64,000 nt of DNA from Amorphoplanes friuliensis DSM 7358. Its GTDB lineage: Bacteria; Actinomycetota; Actinomycetes; Mycobacteriales; Micromonosporaceae. The stretch covers positions 5,804,001 to 5,868,000 of the forward strand of contig NC_022657.1 in NCBI RefSeq assembly GCF_000494755.1, written 5' to 3'. The notes beneath the pieces are model-generated. The model saw nothing but the letters and a program-made list of their open reading frames with translations, was not told the DNA's origin and did not search any database. This document shows positions 1 to 7,777 of the stretch, one piece after another. A program made the position numbers and the translations under genes. Positions within the stretch are counted from its first letter, which is position 1, and each line of letters opens with the position of its first letter.

Positions 1-254
1 CCGGGCTCCCGCAGCAGCACCGTACGGTCACGGAGCTCGATGTCGAAGGCGCCTTTGATCAACACGAGCAGCGCGGTGCGGATCTCCCCCGTGGCCCATG
101 CGGCCCTCCGGTCACCCGGGGGATGCACGCCCCACTTCACCTCGACGTCGTCGCTGTGCAACAGCTCACCCTTGGGCATGAAATGGCCGAGCAGCCAGCC
201 CTGGTTGGCCGCGCCGTCGACACCTGCACGGCCCACGTGGACCCCGTCGGTCAC
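1..254 (-). CDS. Cupin-like hypothetical protein, 3' end outside window
   Basis: About 84 N-terminal residues are visible, starting at a GTG (252-254) preceded by a GGGGGTGAG Shine-Dalgarno-like run; the rest lies beyond the left edge. The visible part contains GWLLGHFMPKG and a segment LLVLIKGAFDIEL, which looks like the beta-strand core of a small cupin-type barrel protein. No catalytic or metal-binding residues can be assigned from the fragment. It is divergent from the ankyrin gene that follows, with a gap of about 50 bp. The function is unknown; the cupin-like reading is an inference from strand pattern only. Confidence 0.55.
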   Translation of the reverse strand, partial: MTDGVHVGRAGVDGAANQGWLLGHFMPKGELLHSDDVEVKWGVHPPGDRRAAWATGEIRTALLVLIKGAFDIELRDRTVLLREP

Positions 255-306
255 CGCTCACCCCCGGAGAATGTGCGGAAGACATTAGCACCGTAGGCTG
301 GCCCGC

Positions 307-708
307 ATGGCGGAGGAATTGGATGCCGAAACCATCGCGTACGCGCACCGCATGTTCGACCTCGCGCGTTCCGGGTCGGCCGAGGAGCTGTCCGGTCAGC
401 TGCATCAGGGGCTGCCGGCCAACCTGACCAACAACAAGGGCGACACGTTGCTGATCCTGGCGGCGTACCACAACCACCCGCCGACGGTGGCGGTGCTGCT
501 GGAGCACGGCGCCGATCCTCAGCGGGTCAACGACCGCGGGCAGACCGCACTGGCCGCCGCGGTGTTCCGGAAGAACGCCGAAAGTGTCACGACGCTGCTG
601 AAGGCGGGTGCCGACCCGGCCGGGGGCAAACCGTCGGCGCTCGAGACGGCCGAGTTCTTCAACCTGCCCGAGATGGCCGCGCTGCTCCGTGGTGAAGTGT
701 CGTCATGA
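307..708 (+). CDS. Ankyrin repeat protein
   Basis: This 133-residue cytoplasmic protein carries about two and a half ankyrin repeats. The signatures are GDTLLILAAYHNHPPTVAVLLEHGADP (broken here as GDTLLILAAY, then VAVLLEHGADP) at about residues 45-70 and GQTALAAAVF...LLKAGADP at about 78-102. Ankyrin repeats mediate protein-protein binding; no enzyme domain is present. A TAGGCT -10-like hexamer at 294-299 lies seven bases before the ATG with no clear ribosome binding site, so the mRNA may be leaderless. Its stop overlaps the start of the next gene (ATGA at 705-708), so the two are probably translated together and may work together. Confidence 0.85.
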   Translation: MAEELDAETIAYAHRMFDLARSGSAEELSGQLHQGLPANLTNNKGDTLLILAAYHNHPPTVAVLLEHGADPQRVNDRGQTALAAAVFRKNAESVTTLLKAGADPAGGKPSALETAEFFNLPEMAALLRGEVSS

Positions 709-1634
709 CTCTGGCCGGCGAGATGCGCGAGGCCGCGGCAGCCCTTCTCGCGGCGCCCGGCGGCGCACCCGCCGCAGCCGCTTTCACGGACGACGACGCC
801 CGGCGCTGGATCGAGTACCGCCCGCGTCCCCGGCCCGGCCTGAGCATCGCCGATCTGGACCGGACCGCCCGCAAGGCCGCACACCGGCTCCTGGCCACCG
901 CGCTCAGCCCGCCCGCGTACGCCCAGGCCATGGCCGTGCTCGCGTTGGAGGAGATCCTCGACCGCCGGGAGGGCTGGGCCCGCGGCCGGCACAGCGAGGA
1001 CTATCAGGTGATCGTCTTCGGCTCACCCTCCGACGACGAGTGGGGCTGGCGCTTCGAGGGGCATCACCTGTCGGTCAGCATGACCGTGTCGGACGACCGG
1101 GTCTCCCCCGCGCCGGTGTTCCTCGGTGCGAACCCCGCCCGGGTCGACACCGCCGGGCGTGTCGTGCTGCGGCCCCTCGCCATCGAGGAGGACCTCGGCC
1201 ACGAGCTCCTGCGCAGCATGCCGGCGGCGACCCGGCGACGCGCGGTGGTGGCCGACGAGGCGCCGTACGACATCCGTTCCGCCACCAGCCCCGCCAGCGC
1301 GCGCCTCGAGCCGTCCGGGGTGGCCCGCGCCGATCTGCGGCCGGGCGAACGGGCACTTCTCGACCAGCTGGTCGCCGTCCACCTGGGCCGGCTGCCGGAC
1401 GAGCTCGCCGCCGGTCTCGACCCGGCCGGCGGAGACGTCCACTTCGCGTGGGAGGGCCCGCCCGGACCGGGCACCCGGCACTACTACCGGGTCCAGGCCG
1501 ACGACCTGCTCATCGAGTTCGACAACACGACCGACGACGGCAACCACGCACACAGCGTGCTGCGCCGCCCGCGCGGGGAGTTCGGCGGGGACATCCTCGC
1601 CACCCACCGCGCGGGCGTTCCGCACGATCGGTGA
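705..1634 (+). CDS. DUF3500 family protein
   Basis: The 309-residue product has the hallmarks of the DUF3500 family: an N-terminal AHRLLATALSPPAYAQA helix region, then WGWRFEGHHLSVSMTV at about residues 107-122, and a C-terminal HYYRVQADDLLIEFDNT with NHAHSVLRRPRGEFGGD. The conserved His, Arg, Asp and Asn positions suggest a catalytic or ligand site, but no activity can be assigned from sequence. It starts inside the stop codon of the ankyrin gene (ATGA), a translationally coupled pair. It ends one base before the stop of the convergent secA2, with no room for a separate terminator. There is no signal peptide, so it is predicted to be cytoplasmic. Confidence 0.8.
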   Translation: MTLAGEMREAAAALLAAPGGAPAAAAFTDDDARRWIEYRPRPRPGLSIADLDRTARKAAHRLLATALSPPAYAQAMAVLALEEILDRREGWARGRHSEDYQVIVFGSPSDDEWGWRFEGHHLSVSMTVSDDRVSPAPVFLGANPARVDTAGRVVLRPLAIEEDLGHELLRSMPAATRRRAVVADEAPYDIRSATSPASARLEPSGVARADLRPGERALLDQLVAVHLGRLPDELAAGLDPAGGDVHFAWEGPPGPGTRHYYRVQADDLLIEFDNTTDDGNHAHSVLRRPRGEFGGDILATHRAGVPHDR

Positions 1635-3923
1635 TCAGCCGCCCGAGGTGAGGCGGCGGCCGACGGCCGCGATGAGGCGGTCCAGCTCGGAGCCGAACGG
1701 GTTGTCGTGGACCAGGTAGGTCCAGGTCGCGCTCGGCCGGACGATCTCGGCGTTGTCCGGGTGGTAACCGTCGCTGAGGTCGAGCTCCTCGAAGGTCGCG
1801 ATCGTGCGCGACTCGATCTCGGTGAAGACCTTCTGGAACGCCGGCACGGCGGAGCGGTGGAACTCGTCGAGCGGGTCGAGCTTGCCCAGGGCGCGCAGGT
1901 GCACACCCTCGCGGACCTCGGACAGCTCGGCCAGGTGCTCGGCCCAGAGCCGGTCGAGGTGGTAGAGCGCGATCGACCGGGCCGCCTCCGAGAGCACGTC
2001 CTCGTCGATCTCCTTGGCCTTCTCGGTCGACCGCTCCAGCAGCATGATGGCGGCGATCTCCGAGGTGAGCAGACGCTCCCGGCGCTCGGCCAGGGCGAGT
2101 CGCTGACCCTCGATCACGACGCTGTAGCGCCAGGTGTTGCGGTGGATCTCGTGGTTGACACCCTCGGCCACCCGCTGGGCGTGCTCGACGGCGTAGTCGA
2201 CCTGCTCGTCGTGCACGACGCCGTCCATGTCCATCCGCGGCGACGACGGCAGGATGTCACCGGCGTGCCGGGTGATCAGGTCGTCCTCGAGGCTGACGAA
2301 GAAGACGGAGCCACCGGGGTCGCCCTGGCGACCGGCGCGGCCACGAAGCTGGTCGTCGACGCGGCGGCTGTCGTGGCGGCCGCTGCCGATGACAAACAGG
2401 CCACCGAGCTCGGCGACCTTCTCGGCGTCCTTGCCGTCGCTGCCGCCGAGACGGATGTCGACACCGCGGCCGGCCATCTGGGTCGAGACGGTGACCGCGC
2501 CGAGGGCGCCGGCCTCCGCGATGATCGAGGCTTCCTCGTCGTCGTTCTTGGCGTTGAGCACGACGCTCGGCACACCGGCCGCGGCGAGCTGCTTGGCCAG
2601 CAGCTCGGAGGCCTTCACGTCGAGGGTGCCGATCAGCACCGGACGGCCCTTGTCGTGGGCGATCTTGATCTCCTCGACCAGCGCCTCGTCGCGCATGTCG
2701 TGCGCCGAGTAGATGCGGTCGGGCTCGTCCTCGCGGATGTTGGGGGTGTTCGACGGGATGACCGCGACCTCGAGCTTGAAGTACTCGCGGAGCTGCTCAC
2801 CGACGTGCACCGCGGTCGCCGTCATGCCGCACACCGTCTTGTAGAGCGCGATGTAGGCCTGCACGGTGATCGTGTCGAGGACCTCGCCCTCGGCGGTGGC
2901 GGTCAGGCCCTCCTTGGCCTCGACGGCCGCCTGGAGACCGTCGGGCCAGCGCCGCCGCTGGGCGACCCGGCCCCGCATCTCGTCGATCAGCTCGACGCCG
3001 CCGTCGCGCACGATGTAGTCGACGTCGCGGCGCAGCAGGGCGCGGGCGTGCAGCGCGACGTTGACCGCGGAGAGCTGCGCGACCTGGTCGTCGGCGTAGA
3101 GGTCGATGCCCATCTTCTCCTCGAGGGCGGCGAGGCCCGCGTTGGTGAAGGCGACACTGCGACCGTCCTCGGCGACCTCGTAGTCCTTGCCGGGCCGCAG
3201 GTCACGCACCAGCTCGGCGGCGTCGTGCACCGGGTCGCTCTCGGTGGCGATGCTGCCGGCGAGCACCATCGGCACCCGCGCCTCGTCGATCAGGATCGAG
3301 TCGGCCTCGTCGACGATGCAGGTGGCCAGCTCACGCTGCACGCGGTCCTCGACGTCGGTGACCAGCTGGTCGCGCAGGTAGTCGAAACCACCCTCGCTGA
3401 CGGAGACGTAGGTGACGTCGGCGGCGTACGCCGCGCGGCGCTCCTCCGGCGTGGAGGCCTCGGTGACCCAGCCGACGGTGAGCCCGAGCAGGGTGTAGAC
3501 GGGCTCCATCCAGGTGGCGTCACGACGGGCCAGATAGTCGTTGACGGTGAGCACGTGCACCGGGCCGTTGCCCAGTAGGACGTGACCGTACGCCGCGATG
3601 GTCGCGGTGAGCGTCTTGCCCTCACCGGTGGCCATCTCGGCTACCTTGCCGGAGAGCAGCGCCATCGCGCCGACCAGCTGCACGTCGTAGGGCCGCTGCT
3701 CGAGGGCCCGCCAGGCGGCCTCGCGGCCGACGGCACAGATCTCGGTGTAGTCCTTCGCGGCACCGGCGGCCTCGGTGAGCGCGGCGTCGTCGAGCTCGCG
3801 CAGCGCCTCCTCACGGGCTTCGATGTCCGGCAGCCGCTTCTCCAGCGGCGCCAGATCGACCGTGGTACCCGGACGCTGCAGGAACTTACGGAAACGGTTC
3901 TTGAACCGCTGCGACACACCCAT
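1635..3923 (-). CDS. secA2: Accessory Sec translocase ATPase SecA2
   Basis: This 762-residue protein is an ATPase of the SecA family that drives export of a subset of proteins through SecYEG. The nucleotide-binding motifs are clear: MATGEGKTL (GEGKT at residues 100-104), VDEADS about 100 residues later, and GRAGRQGDPG in the second motor domain. It is shorter than housekeeping SecA (about 900-950 residues), lacks the C-terminal zinc/SecB-binding tail, and matches the size and N-terminus of actinobacterial SecA2. A TACCGT -10-like element lies eight bases upstream of the ATG (complement of 3932-3937), compatible with a leaderless transcript. The housekeeping secA should lie elsewhere in the genome. 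It is monocistronic, convergent with the DUF3500 gene. Confidence 0.93.
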   Translation of the reverse strand: MGVSQRFKNRFRKFLQRPGTTVDLAPLEKRLPDIEAREEALRELDDAALTEAAGAAKDYTEICAVGREAAWRALEQRPYDVQLVGAMALLSGKVAEMATGEGKTLTATIAAYGHVLLGNGPVHVLTVNDYLARRDATWMEPVYTLLGLTVGWVTEASTPEERRAAYAADVTYVSVSEGGFDYLRDQLVTDVEDRVQRELATCIVDEADSILIDEARVPMVLAGSIATESDPVHDAAELVRDLRPGKDYEVAEDGRSVAFTNAGLAALEEKMGIDLYADDQVAQLSAVNVALHARALLRRDVDYIVRDGGVELIDEMRGRVAQRRRWPDGLQAAVEAKEGLTATAEGEVLDTITVQAYIALYKTVCGMTATAVHVGEQLREYFKLEVAVIPSNTPNIREDEPDRIYSAHDMRDEALVEEIKIAHDKGRPVLIGTLDVKASELLAKQLAAAGVPSVVLNAKNDDEEASIIAEAGALGAVTVSTQMAGRGVDIRLGGSDGKDAEKVAELGGLFVIGSGRHDSRRVDDQLRGRAGRQGDPGGSVFFVSLEDDLITRHAGDILPSSPRMDMDGVVHDEQVDYAVEHAQRVAEGVNHEIHRNTWRYSVVIEGQRLALAERRERLLTSEIAAIMLLERSTEKAKEIDEDVLSEAARSIALYHLDRLWAEHLAELSEVREGVHLRALGKLDPLDEFHRSAVPAFQKVFTEIESRTIATFEELDLSDGYHPDNAEIVRPSATWTYLVHDNPFGSELDRLIAAVGRRLTSGG

Positions 3924-3995
3924 GGGCGATTACGGTACTTCACTTACCTTGGAACGTGGTGCCTACTCCCGGCCGTTCTGCGCTCAGGACACCGC

Positions 3996-5741
3996 TCAGG
4001 AGACCAGCAGCTGGTGGGTGGCCAGCTCGCGGTAGAGCGGGCTCGTCTCCAGCAGCTCCCGGTGCGGGCCGGTGGCGACCACCCGCCCCGCCTCGACGAC
4101 CACGATCTGGTCGCTGTCGACCACGGTGCTCAGGCGGTGGGCCACCACGACCAGCGTCCGCTGGAACGAGGCCGCCGCGATCGCCTCGCGCAGCGCCGCC
4201 TCGTTGCGCGCGTCGAGGTTGCTCGTCGGCTCGTCCAGCAGCAGGATCGGCGCGTCGGCCAGCAGCGTCCGGGCGATGGCGAGTCGCTGGCGCTCCCCGC
4301 CCGAGAGCAGGACGCCTCCCTCACCCACCTGCACGTCGAGCCCGTCCGGCGTACGGGTGGCCAGCGCACCGAGATTGACCTCGTCGAGTGCCCGCAGGAG
4401 CCGGGCCTCGTCGGCGCCCGGGGCGGTGAGCAGGAGGTTGTCACGCAGCGTGCCCGCGAGGACCGGCGCCTCCTGCTCGACGTAGCCCAGCCGCCGGCGC
4501 AGCGCGTCGCGGGGCAGATCGCGGATGTCGGTGCCACCCACCCGGATGGTGCCGGAGGTGACCTCGTAGAAGCGTTCGATCAGGGCCAGCACGGTCGACT
4601 TGCCGGCGCCGGACGGCCCGACCAGTGCCACGCGACTGCCCGCCGGGACGGTGAACGACACGTCCTGCAGCACCGGGGTGCCGCCGCCGGGATAACCGAA
4701 GGTGACGTTCTCGAAGACGATCGCGGGCTCGGCGGACCCGGACCCGGCCTGCGCCGGGCGGTCCTCCGCCGTCTCCGACGGCAGATCCAGGATCTCCTCG
4801 ATCCGCTGCAGCGCTCCCAGGCCGGTCTGCAACTGCGTGTACGCGTTCAGCGCCTGCCCGAGCGGCAGCACCAGGAAGAAGAGGAAAAGAATGAACGCCA
4901 CGAGGTCGCCGACGCTGATCGCCCCCGCGGCGACCCGTGCGCCACCGACCCCCAGGACCAGCAGGAACGCGCCCTGGGTGGCCGCGGTCGACGCCGGTCC
5001 GATCAGCGCGCGCAGCCGGGCCACCCGCATCCCCGCGTCGTACGCCTCCGTGGCGCTGCGCCCGACCGTCTCCGCCTCGCGGTCCTCGGCGCCGCTGGCG
5101 CGGATCGTGCGGGCCGCCGACAGCGACCGCTCGACCGCGGAGGTCATCTCGCCGAGCCGGGCCTGCGCCTGCTCGGAGAGACCGCGCACCCGCCGGGAGA
5201 CGGTGATCGCCACGGTGAGGCCGACCGCCAGACCGGCCGCGGCGACACCGAGCAGCAGCGGGTCGAGCAGGGCCATCGCGATCGTCGCGCCGACCACCAT
5301 CACCGCGCCGGTGACGATCTCGAACAGCCCGGAGGTGACGACCGCCCGCAGCAGTGTGGTGTCGGCGCCCACCCGGGACAGCAGATCACCGGTGCGGCGG
5401 GTGTCGTACTCGGCGATCGGCAGGCGCAGCAGATGGCGGGCCAGCCGCCGCCTGGTGGTCAGGACCAGGCCCTCGGCGGTGCGCTGGAGCAGGAAGTCGC
5501 GGAAGCCGTCGATCGCGGCGCCGGTCAGCAGCAGCGCCACGAGCAGGGCGACCGCACCGCCGATCGAGGTGCCGGCCGAGATGCCGTCCAGCACGGTCCT
5601 GATGAGCACCGGCTGGACGAGCGCGGCGACGGCGGTCACCAGCGACAGGGAACCGACCACGATCAGCGTGCCCCGGTGCTCGCGCAGATAGGGCAGCAGC
5701 GCGGGCAGTCCCACCCTGCGCTGCACCCGCCGCTCGGCCAT
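3996..5741 (-). CDS. ABC transporter, fused permease and ATPase (exporter type)
   Basis: The 581-residue protein is a half-transporter with an N-terminal six-helix membrane domain (about residues 15-320) followed by a nucleotide-binding domain. Visible motifs are Walker A GPSGAGKST, signature LSGGERQR, Walker B ILLLDEPTSNLD and the switch histidine in VVVAHRLST. It should dimerise and export a hydrophobic substrate or lipid; the substrate cannot be told. I chose the ATG at 5739-5741 because the protein then begins MAERRVQRRVGLPALL, directly before the first membrane segment; the longer open frame upstream has no family resemblance. It lies 72 bp upstream of secA2 on the same strand. Confidence 0.9.
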   Translation of the reverse strand: MAERRVQRRVGLPALLPYLREHRGTLIVVGSLSLVTAVAALVQPVLIRTVLDGISAGTSIGGAVALLVALLLTGAAIDGFRDFLLQRTAEGLVLTTRRRLARHLLRLPIAEYDTRRTGDLLSRVGADTTLLRAVVTSGLFEIVTGAVMVVGATIAMALLDPLLLGVAAAGLAVGLTVAITVSRRVRGLSEQAQARLGEMTSAVERSLSAARTIRASGAEDREAETVGRSATEAYDAGMRVARLRALIGPASTAATQGAFLLVLGVGGARVAAGAISVGDLVAFILFLFFLVLPLGQALNAYTQLQTGLGALQRIEEILDLPSETAEDRPAQAGSGSAEPAIVFENVTFGYPGGGTPVLQDVSFTVPAGSRVALVGPSGAGKSTVLALIERFYEVTSGTIRVGGTDIRDLPRDALRRRLGYVEQEAPVLAGTLRDNLLLTAPGADEARLLRALDEVNLGALATRTPDGLDVQVGEGGVLLSGGERQRLAIARTLLADAPILLLDEPTSNLDARNEAALREAIAAASFQRTLVVVAHRLSTVVDSDQIVVVEAGRVVATGPHRELLETSPLYRELATHQLLVS

Positions 5742-5801
5742 GAGGCGAGCGTAGCCGCGTGCCGCCCGCCCGGTACCGTGTCGCTCGGCACTCCCCGCCG
5801 C

Positions 5802-5827
5802 GTTTGCCCGGGCCCTCCACCGGGCAC
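5802..5827 (+). promoter_or_regulatory. Candidate sigma-B/SigF-type promoter
   Basis: GTTT at 5802-5805 is followed after 16 bases by GGGCAC at 5822-5827. This resembles the GTTT-N15/17-GGGTA pattern of actinobacterial sigma-B/SigF promoters. It would place the start of transcription about 40 bases before the STAS-ATPase gene. Two further sites with the same 16-base spacing lie in this island. Confidence 0.45.
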
Positions 5828-5874
5828 AGGAGACCCGCGACGTGACGGTTACGTCGAGTTGTGGAGGGAGGCTG

Positions 5875-6612
5875 ATGACGAGCCAGCTGGTGTGCCGGCC
5901 CGTGCAGGGTCTTCCGGTGGCGATTCTGCGGGTCAGTGGCGTGCTGGACGGCATCACGCAGGACGCTCTGGCGAGGGCGGTCGACAGGTGCCTGTCGGCT
6001 CAGCCGGAGACGCTGCTGATCGACGTGTCCGCGCTCGAGGTACCCGACGCCGGCGCTCTCGAGGTGCTCAGTTCCGTCGTCGGCCGTACGGCCGACTGGC
6101 CGGCCGTGCCCATCGTGCTCTGCGGCGCCGGCCCCGAGACCACCGCCGCGATCCAGGCGTGGCCCGGCTGCGCCACCGTCACCACCGCCGTCAGCTGCGA
6201 GGACGCGCTCGCCCAGGCCGCCGAGGAGCCCGAGCCGCGCCGCATCCGGATCCGGCTCCGACCTGTGCCGGACGCCTGCCGCCAGGTCCGTCAGCTGGTC
6301 ACCCAGGCCTGCGCCGGCTGGCAGCACAGCGAGATCTCCTCGACCGCCGCCCTGGTCGCCACCGAGTTGGTGGCCAACGTCGTCCGGCACGCGCACACCA
6401 CGATGGAGTTCACCGTCGGCCTGCGCGACAGCCGGATCTGCCTCACCGTCCGTGACGGCAGCCGTCTGCTCCCCCGCCCCCAGCAACCCGGAACGGCCCA
6501 GGCCGGCGGTCGTGGCCTGCAGCTGATCCGAGAACTCACGGACGCCTGGGGAGTCCTGCCTGTCTCGGACGGTAAGGTGGTCTGGACGCAGATGACCGCA
6601 GGGGCAGTCTGA
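5875..6612 (+). CDS. STAS-HATPase fusion protein (anti-sigma/anti-anti-sigma type)
   Basis: The 245-residue protein joins an N-terminal STAS domain (about residues 1-100) to a C-terminal RsbW-like HATPase domain (about 120-245). In partner switching these are normally separate proteins: the kinase holds the sigma factor and the STAS protein releases it. The ATPase part shows an N-box ATELVANVVRHAH and GGRGLQLI. The usual STAS Asp-Ser-Ser-Gly motif reads PDAGAL, so the phosphorylated serine is missing. The ATG at 5875 has a strong GGAGGGAGG upstream. It heads a run with cheB and the cheR-like gene, and a second, related fusion lies at 9688. Its likely partner is the sigma-STAS protein downstream, which is an inference from position. 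Confidence 0.85.
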   Translation: MTSQLVCRPVQGLPVAILRVSGVLDGITQDALARAVDRCLSAQPETLLIDVSALEVPDAGALEVLSSVVGRTADWPAVPIVLCGAGPETTAAIQAWPGCATVTTAVSCEDALAQAAEEPEPRRIRIRLRPVPDACRQVRQLVTQACAGWQHSEISSTAALVATELVANVVRHAHTTMEFTVGLRDSRICLTVRDGSRLLPRPQQPGTAQAGGRGLQLIRELTDAWGVLPVSDGKVVWTQMTAGAV

Positions 6613-6678
6613 CGGTCAGATCAGCGTGACCGTCAGACCAGCGTGACAGTAAGAACAGAGTGACGGCAGGGGCAACGG
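6611..6678 (+). repeat. Four tandem 17-bp imperfect repeats
   Basis: The whole gap between the STAS-ATPase gene and cheB consists of four 17-bp units at 6611-6627, 6628-6644, 6645-6661 and 6662-6678. Units 1 and 2 differ at only two positions; units 3 and 4 are more diverged. Each begins GAC and the first three end (C/A)AG(C/A)GT or similar. The last unit supplies the ribosome binding region of cheB. Confidence 0.8.
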
Positions 6679-6679
6679 T

Positions 6680-7744
6680 GTGACTGTCGAAAGACAGCTC
6701 GAGGAACGTCGAGACGTGATCGCGATCGGCGCCTCCGCCGGTGGTGTCGAGGCGCTGCGCGCACTTGTCGGCGGGCTTCCCCCCGACTTTCCCGGCGCGA
6801 TCCTCGTGGTGCTGCACCTCCCCCGGGACGCTCCGAGCGCCCTGAGCTCGATCCTGGATCGCAGCGGCCCGCTCCCGGCGGCCATCGCGGTGGACGGAGC
6901 ACCCCTCCGCTTCGGACGCATCCACGTCGCGCCCAACGATCATCATCTGCTCCTGCTCGACGGGCACATCAGGCTGTCGCACGGCCCGGCGGAGAACGGC
7001 CACCGGCCCGCGATCGACCCGCTGTTCCGCTCGGTCGCGCGCGCGTACGGTCCTCGTGGTGTCGGTGTGGTCCTCTCGGGCTCACGCGACGACGGGGCGG
7101 CCGGGCTCGGGGCCATCGTCGCCCGCCAGGGCACGGCAGTGGTGCAGGATCCGGCGGACGCCCTCTATCCCTCCATGCCCCGCGCCGCTCTCGTGCGAGC
7201 GCCGACGGAGCACGTCGCACCGGCCGCGAAACTGGGCGGCCTCCTCGCGGAGATAACGGCCATGCCTCTTCCCCCCGGTCAGACTCCCTCGGCCGACACA
7301 CTCCTGGACAACGAGGTGGCCATGTCGGACCTCGCCCCGATGACCACGGACGAGTTCGCCCCGCCGGCCGGTTTCGGCTGCCCGACGTGCGGTGGCAGCC
7401 TCTTCCAGATCGGCGACGGCCTCCAGCAGCGCTACCGGTGCCGGGTCGGGCACGGCTGGTCACCCGAGAGCCTCCTCGACGAGCAGGCGCTCGCCCTGGA
7501 GAGTGCGCTCTGGATCGCCCTCCGGGCGCTGGAGGAGAAGTCGGCCCTGAGCCGCCGGATGGCCAGGAGCGGTGAGAACCGCCGGGCCAGCACGGGAGCT
7601 CGTTTCCAGAGCATCGCCGCGGACGCCGACGCCGCCGGGGCGACGATCCGGCGGTTGATCGACCGGCTCGGCTCGATGCCGGACTCCGACACCGACACGG
7701 CTCCACCCGAGGACGCGGAAATCCTGCCGTCCGACGTGCGCTGA
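6680..7744 (+). CDS. CheB-type methylesterase with C-terminal zinc-ribbon-like segment
   Basis: The 354-residue protein starts with a CheB catalytic domain without a receiver domain. The expected Ser-His-Asp triad appears in IGASAGGVEAL (about residues 17-27), VVLHLPRD and SGSRDDGAAGL. After about residue 215 comes CPTCGG, then YRCRVGHGWSPE (about 236-270), a CxxC...CxxGH pattern that probably binds zinc. The tail is helical. No chemoreceptor or CheA is encoded nearby, so the methylated target is unknown. I use the GTG at 6680, which follows GGCAGGGGC. It precedes the cheR-like gene by 33 bases on the same strand, so they are probably co-transcribed. Confidence 0.88.
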   Translation: MTVERQLEERRDVIAIGASAGGVEALRALVGGLPPDFPGAILVVLHLPRDAPSALSSILDRSGPLPAAIAVDGAPLRFGRIHVAPNDHHLLLLDGHIRLSHGPAENGHRPAIDPLFRSVARAYGPRGVGVVLSGSRDDGAAGLGAIVARQGTAVVQDPADALYPSMPRAALVRAPTEHVAPAAKLGGLLAEITAMPLPPGQTPSADTLLDNEVAMSDLAPMTTDEFAPPAGFGCPTCGGSLFQIGDGLQQRYRCRVGHGWSPESLLDEQALALESALWIALRALEEKSALSRRMARSGENRRASTGARFQSIAADADAAGATIRRLIDRLGSMPDSDTDTAPPEDAEILPSDVR

Positions 7745-7777
7745 CGTCGCCGCACCGATCAGTCACGGAAGGCGACC

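Noticed and set aside
1707..3578. A 623-codon open frame on the plus strand
   Set aside because: It is antisense to secA2, whose motifs are complete; the frame is the usual high-GC opposite-strand reading.
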